A stretch of 64,000 nt of DNA from Dipodascopsis uninucleata var. uninucleata (lineage: Eukaryota; Ascomycota; Lipomycetes; Lipomycetales; Lipomycetaceae): assembly GCA_030568195.1 (NCBI GenBank), contig JAJLTO010000005.1, positions 186,001 through 250,000 of the forward strand, read 5' to 3'. A model generated the notes under the pieces. That model saw nothing but the letters and a program-made list of their open reading frames with translations. It was not told the origin of the DNA and searched no databases. This document shows, piece by piece, positions 48,301 through 57,030 of this stretch. Within the stretch, counting starts at the first letter, position 1. Every line of letters begins with the position of its first letter. The translations under genes and the position numbers were made by a program.

Positions 48301-50842
48301 CGTCACGTTCCGACGACGAGAAATCATCGATCTTCACAGAGTCTAGGCGCGAACGGACTGAATCATAATATTTCCTGATTCTTTCTGATATTGCAAAATA
48401 CTCCTCAGTACGGAGACGAGCATCAATTTGTGGCTTCCACAATAATTGAGTACGGGGAAAGGCGATTTCTAAAAGTTCAATAGGGAAGTATTCAAACTTT
48501 ACCGCCATACCACGAAGTCCAAAAACTCTGACATGATTTTTGTGAATATCATGTGGGCATATGCTTGCCCTTAATGATAAAGGTGAAGACCAAAAAGAGA
48601 GCTCTAAGTACTTTCCAAATGAATATTTCCATGTATCTTCTGACATTCTCAATGGCGAAAGGCTAACTTGACATATTGTACAGTAGGACCACATCAAAAT
48701 TGAATTTTCCATTCCAGGAATACGGCATGGACATTTTTCGATATATACATTAACACGACCATTTCCATGAACATAAGATCTGTAATGTTGGGATAGAAGA
48801 TATGAACAGCCATCAGAACAAGGCTGGTCAATATTATCACATAGACCTTCTATAAATTGGCCCAAAGTACAGTCACCTTCTCGATAATACTCGATTGATA
48901 CCAATTCTGGACCTGAGCATGGAGCAGTTGTTACATTGCAGACAAGCGAATATAGTATTGTTATGTGTTGATATGTGAATGGATCAAAGAGATAGGACGT
49001 AGTTTGTGAGAGATATGTTTCCCACTGACGCTTCTGAACTGTAGATATGTACTCCAGCTTATCCTGCTCCAATTGTAATACAGCGCGAGTTATTTGTCGT
49101 AATATTTGCTTTCCCTTGTTAGGAAGTTGATCTAGTATATCAGGACGAATGAGCTCCAAGATAGTCTCGGATGAATTTATTACTTTTTTCAGACCATAAG
49201 GCATGTCCTCAACTTGTTTTGCAATATCCGATTCCGAATCCGCCGATTTTTCTTCGGTTTCATCTTCATTAGTTATTTCTTTATTATGGTCAAAGTCGTT
49301 TATGTATTTAGTAACATTTTGCAAACGTCCTTCAGTTTGTCTAGCTTTCCGAAGTAAATATGGTTGAGGTATTTGAACATAAGGAGATGTCGAAACGATA
49401 CGTGTGTTATGCATGCTAACCACACCATCATAATATCCAGAAAGCTGATCAACATTATCTTCATCTGTTTCAGAAGATTTAGAAACATTCGGTAGCATTT
49501 TCACCCTGGATCTCGACGTCTGTGATGCAAGAGGCATCGATGATGGCATCGAAACGAATTCATCTACCATTAGACAACTCTCGAGCTTCAGATTATAGAC
49601 AACATATGCCATAAACTTCGTAATATATTTTATTTGTTCTAGAGTGCTCATATCACCACCACGAAGAACAATGGTGCAACCCAATTGCTTGGGACAACCA
49701 GACATAAAAATGAAAGTCTTCTTTCGCAAACCATCTACTACGTATGTCTTTATTTCAAAATGCTCGCAAAATCCAACCTGTGGTGTAAGCAAATTTTCAG
49801 GATCCCTCAAAAGGTCATGAGCAGAAGTAATAATTTCGGCCTGTGTTGTGCGTGATACCGCTCTGATGACATTTGGATTTACATTGTATGCAACAGCAAT
49901 GTTGTGCTTTTGTAGAAGATTGAGAGCATACAATGAAATATTTTTCTCAGATAAAACAACCTGGGGATGTCTGGCCACAATTGTACTCACAATATCTTCA
50001 AGGTACTTTTTTTCGTTATTTATAACAGGCTCGATCGACATGAAATGATTAACTTTGTCTCTAGATATCGGTCGACCTTTAGAGATTGCGAGTCCATGTG
50101 CGACAGCGATAGCTAGCTCTATATCTTCTTGCGATCCATTAGTAGAAGGTGTTGATGCAGTCGGAGCCTTTCCTAACAGACCTCTACTTGAAGCAGCCGA
50201 ATCTACTTCTTGGTACTCTAAAGGAAAGGCTAGCAGCATAACTCTAGGTGAAGATATCTCTTTAGGCATAGACTTAAGAGCGAGATTCTTCGTGAACACA
50301 ACACCGGACAAATAAGTCGTATCATCAGGAGTTGCACCTGGGATTCGCTTTATCTTGACAAAATGACGCACATCGATCTCATCACCTCCACGAATATCCG
50401 GGTCGAGATCTTCAGTTGCCTGCAGAAGAATGGGAAGTAACGCTCTCTCCCACTGTTCTACTGCTGCTGGAGCAGGCAGTTTCACTTGTTCTAGTAGCTG
50501 TCGCAATAACTTTCGGACATGGTTTAATGACGACTTGTTCAGTTCAACTGTAGGTGCTCTTGGACCTCTCATAGAGGAGGAACGGTTGAGTCTTGTAGAC
50601 TTTTTTATTGCGTCTGCATCTTCCTCTTGAGATGCTAGACCTGATTCTGAAGTCGGTGCTTTCTGATGAGAGCGAGAACTTCCAGATGATGTGAGTCCAT
50701 TTGCTGATATCAGAGTTTCAGATGATGACCTTGACAGGTGTACGGATGGCTTTCTAGACACAGGTTTGTCAAAAAAATGTCTTACTGCTGACGGTTTGTC
50801 CTTTATCGGGGGTGCAGAATAGTTCGAAGATACAGAAGCCAT
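45302..50842 (-). CDS. FAB1: Fab1, phosphatidylinositol 3-phosphate 5-kinase, apparently lacking the FYVE domain
   Basis: Fab1/PIKfyve makes PI(3,5)P2 on vacuole and endosome membranes. A single exon of 1846 residues runs from the ATG at 50842; the frame extends above it only to GTG. In order: about 85 disordered Ser-rich residues, a helical segment (LNHVRKLLRQLLEQVKLP), the CCT/TCP1-like domain near 205-425 (including SGCPKQLGCTIVLRGGDM), a cysteine/histidine-rich middle region (GPELVSIEYYREGDCTLGQ, CSDGCSYLLSQHYRSYVHG), a long disordered part, and a C-terminal PIP kinase domain near 1565-1846 with LVVKQLSPSELDSF, DILVMENLFY, FDLKGSMRNRHV, AKMNVMDYSLVIAI and IIDCLRTFTWDKKLESW. The N-terminal FYVE zinc finger expected in fungal Fab1 is absent. 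Residues and order otherwise indicate an active kinase. Confidence 0.95.
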   Translation of the reverse strand: MASVSSNYSAPPIKDKPSAVRHFFDKPVSRKPSVHLSRSSSETLISANGLTSSGSSRSHQKAPTSESGLASQEEDADAIKKSTRLNRSSSMRGPRAPTVELNKSSLNHVRKLLRQLLEQVKLPAPAAVEQWERALLPILLQATEDLDPDIRGGDEIDVRHFVKIKRIPGATPDDTTYLSGVVFTKNLALKSMPKEISSPRVMLLAFPLEYQEVDSAASSRGLLGKAPTASTPSTNGSQEDIELAIAVAHGLAISKGRPISRDKVNHFMSIEPVINNEKKYLEDIVSTIVARHPQVVLSEKNISLYALNLLQKHNIAVAYNVNPNVIRAVSRTTQAEIITSAHDLLRDPENLLTPQVGFCEHFEIKTYVVDGLRKKTFIFMSGCPKQLGCTIVLRGGDMSTLEQIKYITKFMAYVVYNLKLESCLMVDEFVSMPSSMPLASQTSRSRVKMLPNVSKSSETDEDNVDQLSGYYDGVVSMHNTRIVSTSPYVQIPQPYLLRKARQTEGRLQNVTKYINDFDHNKEITNEDETEEKSADSESDIAKQVEDMPYGLKKVINSSETILELIRPDILDQLPNKGKQILRQITRAVLQLEQDKLEYISTVQKRQWETYLSQTTSYLFDPFTYQHITILYSLVCNVTTAPCSGPELVSIEYYREGDCTLGQFIEGLCDNIDQPCSDGCSYLLSQHYRSYVHGNGRVNVYIEKCPCRIPGMENSILMWSYCTICQVSLSPLRMSEDTWKYSFGKYLELSFWSSPLSLRASICPHDIHKNHVRVFGLRGMAVKFEYFPIELLEIAFPRTQLLWKPQIDARLRTEEYFAISERIRKYYDSVRSRLDSVKIDDFSSSERDEECRNRIEILRERAQSEQADLVEHLKTIYIDSSFRDYLSLNATLRSLQERVVQWDLEFAEFDRNFFPSEKDIARLTAMQLKKMFLERDTTSNALGADDNSEATTEELGSAVELMPVAADRENSINGVSDTGAESTEDDSPLEYLKVRPNTYLLSPEYNVSSSGFPSPGLSTSSKADPMATASLNRSASEPLPSDHQNSVHILKQSLAGNDRNSPRPKEPVNPDSHLSPSNSTTDGPCESTSLQESNGSAKGDDSNALVAPPSMNRSVTQGNNKNEVVETPPSKIPILAKRSVSGAEESLKSSLSRRRAPPERLSLPPQQLKLRFTQGTTRELARQLQLRAGSSGALSGQSKVISLARHFDQLSREFEKERARERKKLTAGRSRAVVSSKPIVEVYRTIEDAVIEDEDEFSEDGHLSDDDVLSDHGTISRKGKGRKVTRSIDAELDTDRKYMDNESLLNIEESKKNGTTTISKESEHERGGTSEQSISGSDISSRGVQPVVNMESDKSSVVSPESTALKNSQGSGYFSLEHDINSANPSSSSSQPASKQLMSQSQPPTPATASSEISYHPELTPVPEKLSLMTLLANFWADRSASGWRPLDYPLQPSEHIFIDSDVIVREDEPSSLIAFCLSSPDYIEKLHQIRTTDSQVYEESSSSEDEVVPLSPSQPNSQIYTRYRSDGGRRESIHESLLEKSEEKPVPIKNKEELRKWLLKETGTHLKYQFQEGSAKLSCKIFYAELFDAFRTLCGCEESYIQSLSRCVKWDSTGGKSGSAFLKTLDDRLVVKQLSPSELDSFIKFAPSYFQYMAQVFFHDLPSVIAKIMGFYQIQVRNPITNKSMKMDILVMENLFYDRQLSRIFDLKGSMRNRHVEQTGKANEVLLDENMVEYIFESPLFVREYAKKILRASLWNDTLFLAKMNVMDYSLVIAIDPEKHQLVVGIIDCLRTFTWDKKLESWVKERGLVGGGGKVPTVVTPRQYKNRFREAMERYILMVPDFWHQI

Positions 50843-53519
50843 GTCGTTCTGGATCTCCGACACGTCAAATCGCGGGATTTGTCAGCAGATGGATATCACA
50901 ATAGATACATCCACGACCTCTCTCGAATTCCACTCTCCGTTCGCTTATTCGTTGCAATTATGGATGAAAATATAATAGCCCTTCTAGCGTAGTGAGGAAT
51001 ACAAATCTTCGGACTTGCTGACCATGTAACTTTGTATTTCGTAGGGAATGATTTAAATGTTATTTTCTTCATATACACATCACCATTTTTATTTTGTCCC
51101 AATCTATGACGATAAACGTCGCATAAATATCTAATTTTACTTGCACAAGAGTGCACATATGCATAACAAATGCCTTATTTATGCATGTGTTGTCTTGTGT
51201 GCGGATGCAATGGAAGACTCAACGAGCAATTTTGCTTTGGGGAAGGTCCTAAAGACTCGGGGAGAGTAATTTAGCTAGATCTTTAGACCAGCATTGGAGG
51301 AACTGCGCCGAATAACGGGTTATACTTATAGTACAAAAGTTTACAATACGCTGTTTGCGATGATGTAGCCCAATTTGATGAGATGCCCTTAAACTAGCGT
51401 ACCCTATTCTGTTTGTTGGATAACCAAATATAACATGAATATAATATGCTCTGAGTGACAATAATATCTCTGCAATCTAGATTTAGAATATGTGTAATAA
51501 TAGCAAGTAATACTGGCTATAAATAGGTATGCTGCGACGTTAACATTGTTCTCTCATGGAGCAAATGTGCCATGGTTATCTTAAAATTCGATACGAAGAG
51601 TATTGAGCAACATAACGAATCCAGCTGCACCTCACACGGCAGAAAAAACATTCAGCCAGATGACCTCGCTGTTTGAATCAGTTTATATTAGCTTGTAAGT
51701 TATTTTGTATTCATTAAGAAGGAAATAAAGCCGATTCATATTCGCTCGTGTTTTGGGTTAGCTATACCGCAGAGAACATTTCAAGATCCCTGTTATCATC
51801 ACAACATACTTATATTTCTATGTTAGATCCTGAATCCATGAATGAAATTTGGTCAACAAAGAGCTTGGGTGCCAGCAAGGCTCACATATACATTCTAAAC
51901 TAAGCATTGAAGAACAGTATATATTTAATTAGCAGTTGCGTATTCGACATATATTGAAATACACGACATTCTGGGCTATACGTAATGATCATAATTACTA
52001 AACAGCACTGAAAAGAAGTATTTATTCGATATTTTATCTTTAACAGGCCTTGCTTTATCCTATTGGTTTCCATCTCTTGTGACATAGGGGACTTGTCATA
52101 AGTACAGAGAGGTAAGGTATTACAAGGTAATTCGTCCATATGACATGATCCTTCCAAACTATAGCTGATTCAGGATAAATAGCGCATGATATACTTAATC
52201 TATATATATTTACGAAACTTATGAAGAGTACACTTAAATATACCTACTATATTAGAAACATTAGATGTAGTCTGATACTATGCGAAAGGTAGGTTCTGAC
52301 ATATGACACATCTCTGATATGCTTTATTTCTTATTCTACAACAATAAGAACACAAATAGCCTGATTTATGACCTGTTCCTTGGAAAACTAGTTTTATAAA
52401 TGCGTGATTAAATTGTAATAATTCCGCTCATAAAGCTGAAACTTGCTGTTGTACAAAGAATTGGTCAGTGATTTCGATTATAGCTTAAATAACCCTAATA
52501 CGATACGAGAACGTTGTTCAGAAAGTGTTTTGACAGTTGCTCGATGCCATACCTATTCATTACTTCAATAATCACAAAGTATGACATTAAAATTAGGCTA
52601 TATAACATATCTAAGAAATTTAATATATATATGAAAGGCTAGGGAATGGCATGTAGATATACTAGCTATTGTGCCAAGTGTCCCATATGACATGCTGCGG
52701 CTAGCTCTGCATTATGTTCATTTTTTCCGTGCTAATTGCGAATTAAATACCACTGAACAATAGTAATTGTCGTTTTCTATACCATTCAATAAGATCTTTT
52801 TATTAAGGTAGTTGTGTTCTCGTCAAGCTTTATCTATTTTGAAAAGCGGAGCTATACTTACGTTGCATGACATCTCCTCGTTCTTGTTCATAGAACGACG
52901 CGTTGATCTATAATCTCTCCATGACCTGTTAATGCCTCTGTTCTCATCTAGATGAAAACAAAATTCATTTAAGGTCTCTTTAAACAATTAAAGACATAGC
53001 TCTGATTGTTATTGACCTTTATAAGTTCTAGACTAAATATAGCTTGAAATTGTAGTATCATAGTCATAAGCAAGATGACCTAGATAAAATCTGTAGAAAT
53101 ACTGAATATTATGGTACAAGTAAATGATGATGGTATAGTTCTCAGCATGAGTTGCGTGGTTTCTAGATAAATTCTTTGAAAAAGAAGAGCAGGGACGGCG
53201 TTGAGATATCCTGAAGGTTTGATACCAGAGGTTACATAGATCTACAAGCTTCACTTTAAGCTAAGATACTTGAAATATCAAAGCTCAGTATATTACAAGT
53301 GTCGCTTTTAATTGTTAATATACATGTTTATTCAATTCTGCTCTGAAGCTGCGAGTGATTCTTGCTTATTACTGTTTACTGCCGGTAGCCATAATCAGTA
53401 GAAAACTCAAATTGGGAGTAAAAAAAGTTTTGCCAACTTACAATCATCACTGGAGCAGTCGCTACTCACGCAAGCTTTCTACGCTACAATGATACTTACT
53501 TCAAAAACGCTACTAGGTC
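50843..53519. other. Gene-poor 2.7-kb divergent region between FAB1 and REX3
   Basis: Both neighbours diverge from here, so two promoters should lie within it. The DNA is AT-rich. Short frames (for example 51249-51461 and 51900-52157, minus strand) match nothing known. I looked for an upstream FAB1 exon with FYVE-type cysteine pairs and saw none. No tRNA-like element was noticed. Confidence 0.5.
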
Positions 53520-55133
53520 ATGTTCAGAAGTAAATATCAACATTATTCTAGTATTAAGTGTCCCTTTTCTAATAAATGCAACCTTCCTCACTGTTTATTT
53601 GGTCATTCGGATAACCAATTAGACAACCCTATTACTCAACCGGAAATCATTGCTGGAGACCCAGAAAGACCTGCTGGACAGTACTCGATTCGACTAAGTC
53701 CTTCCGAGAAATCTTCCGCGACTGAGACGGAACAAAATAATGGTTCTGTAATACAAGCGTATGTAAAGAGACCGATTGGCAGCAATTTAGTTGAACCGTC
53801 AAATCCCCCTCGTGAACCAAAGATCCAAAAGAGAGAAAAGCGGATTGAGAGAGATTCGTCGACGGTGACCGTCATGCCTGTCAAACCACACGCACCGGCT
53901 CTTCAGTCGCAGCGCATGCAGCTCGCAGGAGCACTCGCAGAACTTTTAAAGGAAAAGAAACTAACGAAACTTCCGAATAAACATGCCTGCTTAAAAGAAT
54001 ACGAAATTGCGAGCAGTACCTCGAAGGTGACATATCCTAACACTATGAAACAGTATATTATGAGTCTACGCAAGGGCCAGCAACAGTTTAGTTTAGCTAG
54101 CAATGTAACTTCAACGCGAACTATATCAACAGACGTATCTCCAGTAAATCCTTCCTCTCTAAAAGCTAACGCGATAATGGATACAAGTAGTAAACAAAAA
54201 GCATTGACGCGCGAGCAGATTCTAGCCAAACTAACTATACTAGTTCATGAGCCGTCTACATTGGAAAGTTGGGGTTTCATGACTTGTATGCCTACGGATG
54301 AAGAAATTAAAGAAGCTATAAAGGGTTCTGAATCGGGATATGAGGTTTGTGACCGCTGTACGCGGCATTTCAAGGTAGAGGCAAAGAATCAAGCTCAGTG
54401 TATCTATCACTGGGGCAAGTCATTTAAAAACAAATCCACAAATATCAAGAAGTATTCTTGCTGTGGAGAATCTGTTACTGAATCTATGGGCTGCACTGAG
54501 CATTATTCGCATGTATTCAGAGTGTCCCATCCTCCGCGTCTAGCTGCTTTGATTCCTTTTGCCACACACAAACATGCTGAGCAAGGAGAACAACCATTGG
54601 CAGTATCTCTAGACTGCGAAATGGCCTATACAACGTTAGGAACAGAACTTATCCGCGTTAGTATCTTGGAATTCCCAAGCCACAGGATACTTTATGATAC
54701 GTTGGTGCGACCATTGGGGCGTGTGATTGATCTTAACACACGATTTTCAGGCGTGAAAAACCTTGATGCCGGTGATATACCATTGTTCGGAGATGTTCGC
54801 AAGCAGATATTGAAACGATTCATTGGACCAAAAACAATCACAGTTGGTCATGGCCTGGAGAATGATTTGTTCGCTATGCGTATATTGCATACCCGAATAG
54901 TTGATTCAGCTTTATTGTATCCTCATGATAATCCTTTTCTGGTAGAGAAAAAAGTGAGACAGAGTCTACGATTTTTGGCATGGGAGCACCTTGAGCAAGA
55001 TATTCAGAAAACCGGCAAGAGTGATACAGAAATTATAGGCCATGACAGTTTTGAAGATGCCAAGGCGGCGGCTGATCTTGTCTTAAAAAGAATAGAATTT
55101 CTTGTGCGATTAGAAGAAAGCAGAACAAAATAA
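53520..55133 (+). CDS. REX3: Rex3/REXO1-type 3'-5' RNA exonuclease
   Basis: Rex-family exonucleases trim the 3' ends of stable RNAs such as RNase MRP RNA and other small RNAs. This is a single exon of 537 residues. The N-terminus has a CCCH-like zinc finger (Cys14, Cys20, Cys25, His29). A disordered linker precedes a second cysteine/histidine cluster near residues 277-345 (VCDRCTRHF, QCIYHWG, YSCCGES, GCTEHYSHVF), typical of Rex3 and REXO1. The C-terminal DEDDh exonuclease fold shows Exo I SLDCEMAYTTLG near 365, Exo II VGHGLENDLFAM near 442, and Exo III HDSFEDAKAAADL near 508, so all catalytic residues appear present. Yeast Rex3 is shorter (about 400 residues) and lacks the N-terminal finger, so this protein is closer to the REXO1 layout. 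Confidence 0.92.
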   Translation: MFRSKYQHYSSIKCPFSNKCNLPHCLFGHSDNQLDNPITQPEIIAGDPERPAGQYSIRLSPSEKSSATETEQNNGSVIQAYVKRPIGSNLVEPSNPPREPKIQKREKRIERDSSTVTVMPVKPHAPALQSQRMQLAGALAELLKEKKLTKLPNKHACLKEYEIASSTSKVTYPNTMKQYIMSLRKGQQQFSLASNVTSTRTISTDVSPVNPSSLKANAIMDTSSKQKALTREQILAKLTILVHEPSTLESWGFMTCMPTDEEIKEAIKGSESGYEVCDRCTRHFKVEAKNQAQCIYHWGKSFKNKSTNIKKYSCCGESVTESMGCTEHYSHVFRVSHPPRLAALIPFATHKHAEQGEQPLAVSLDCEMAYTTLGTELIRVSILEFPSHRILYDTLVRPLGRVIDLNTRFSGVKNLDAGDIPLFGDVRKQILKRFIGPKTITVGHGLENDLFAMRILHTRIVDSALLYPHDNPFLVEKKVRQSLRFLAWEHLEQDIQKTGKSDTEIIGHDSFEDAKAAADLVLKRIEFLVRLEESRTK

Positions 55134-55437
55134 CTCACCATCAAGTGTTATATTTCTTACATATATTATATCGTGAAGCATTCACGAAGCATTACTATGT
55201 CAATACTTCTCGTTGTTAGGTCTTATGTATTCAATTATATATATCAATTAAATTGACAAAAAACAATTGAAGATCAAAATATCCAAATGCCGAAACAATT
55301 GTTGTTTCAGAACTTCATTTCTATGCTATTAAAAATTAGAGAATATAAGGCACATGTGTGCATACTAGTATATAGACACTTAAACGTAACTATACAACGC
55401 CAAAAAAGATTAAAGAATGAGAGCAAAAATAAGTAAG
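55134..55437. other. Convergent 3' region between REX3 and GIT1
   Basis: A 304-base AT-rich spacer holds two transcript ends. Nothing else is visible. Confidence 0.6.
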
Positions 55438-57030
55438 TTAAAAGGCTTTAGTTTCCGGCTGAATGCTCTTCTCAGCAGAGTCAGAAACAGCAATGACATC
55501 TTCTCTAACGAGTTCCTCATCACTGCCATCTCCAAGTTGCGAAATATCCCAGCCGCTGGCGGCAAGGTATTCTCTGAACCTAACGTTCTCTTCGTCGATA
55601 GTCTCCTGAGTAATATTAGGAAGGAAAAAGGCAGCGAGAAATGCAGAAAAGCAGCAAAGGGAAGAGGAGACCCAGAAAGGGGCCTGAAGACCTTTTACAG
55701 TTGTGTCACCGCCAGCATTCTTGATAATGACAGGAAACACATAAGTACCGATGAATGCACCGATCTTACCACTTGCAGCGGCAATACCGTAGTACTGTCC
55801 ACGAATAGCAGTGGCACTCGTCTTCGACGCAATAAGACCGATACAGTCACCAGGCCCAAACTCACCAAGAGTCTGAAAAATACCGTAGATGACAACGAAA
55901 CCAGCAATGTGGTTCTTCAAGTGACTGTACAATCCAGCCATGATATACCCGACAACGGCTTGAGCAAGGACACCACTGACAAGAGTCCAGCGTGGTCCCC
56001 AGTAGTCCGCGGCGATAGCTCCAAGGAAGGAGCCTGGAAGATAAAACAAGTTAAGAACGACATTCCAGCCGAAAGATTTGTAAAGAGAACCATCAGGAAT
56101 AATGGCCTCCAAAATAGTAGAGGAATAGAGACCAAAAGAGTAAGCAGAGAAATCGTAGATGAACCAGATGGCAGCAACAACCAACAAACGAGGACCATAA
56201 AACTTCAGGATCATAAAATATGGGACAGTTTTAGCTTTTCGGATGGTGTTTTTACGGAACTGTTCAGGCTCTTGAAACTTGAGACGTAAATAGAAGAGAG
56301 ACATGGGAGGAATAGCACCGAGACCAAGGGACACACGCCAGACAGTGTTGAGATGATTCTCACCGCAAATCCAAAGCATAACAAGCGGAACAAAGGATGA
56401 AACAACAAAACCAAAATCAATCATAAAGTTGGTAAAGAAAACGAACCATCGGTTTCGTTGGCCATGCTTAAGGTCGTTGGAGGCTTCAGCACATGCAACG
56501 CTACCCGCAGGATATTCAGCACCAATGCCGATACCAATGAAGAAACGGTACGTAGTCAAAGCAGCCAGCATACCGGGAATTGAACCACCAGCGCCCCACG
56601 AACCAGCACAAAGAATGGAGAAGAGAATAAGGATGCAGGAAGCAATGATCATTCCAAGTTTTCTAGAGTAGTGGTCGCTTATGTAGCCAAACGACAGCTG
56701 GCCAATGACAGTGCCGACGAAAGCGATAGACGAGACATTAGAAGTTGCCGGCGAATTAGCATATTGAGTAGGATACAAGATCTTAAGGATTGTGTTAACG
56801 GAACCGATAACCTGTTAAGTACGTAATTAGTCCGAGTCTAGTAAAATAAAGATGTATCTAGGTGGTGTAGTCACGACTAGCATGAAACCGCCACATTAGT
56901 AACTATAGTTACTAGTTGGACCCTTCATAAATAAATAAATAAATTAACAGGGACGTACGTTATTCAGATAACCGTCTGAGAATAAACCTGCGCCAGTAGC
57001 CACGACAGGCCAAAAAGCCGCGCTCTTCAT
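55438..57030 (-). CDS. GIT1: Git1/Tgp1-type glycerophosphodiester (glycerophosphoinositol) transporter, MFS
   Basis: Members of this major-facilitator family import glycerophosphoinositol or glycerophosphocholine and are usually induced by phosphate starvation. Two exons (minus strand: 56959-57030 and 55438-56811) give 481 residues. The 24-codon first exon begins MKSAAFWPVVATGAGLFSDG, the start of TM1. Then come the MFS signature GYISDHYSRKLGMIIAS, the family block IGIGIGAEYPAGSVACAEAS, LKFQEPEQF, ADYWGPRWTLVSG, FQTLGEFGPGDCIGLIASKT and IRGQYYGIAAASGKIGAFIG, typical of Git1 rather than Pho84. Codon use is visibly richer in C-ending codons than in the neighbours, fitting high expression or a different origin. 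A gene-free stretch of 2.4 kb lies upstream. Confidence 0.9.

Noticed and set aside
55417-56289. 290-codon plus-strand open frame
   Set aside because: It lies wholly antisense to the well-supported GIT1 exon, has no recognisable motifs, and is expected from that gene's codon bias.
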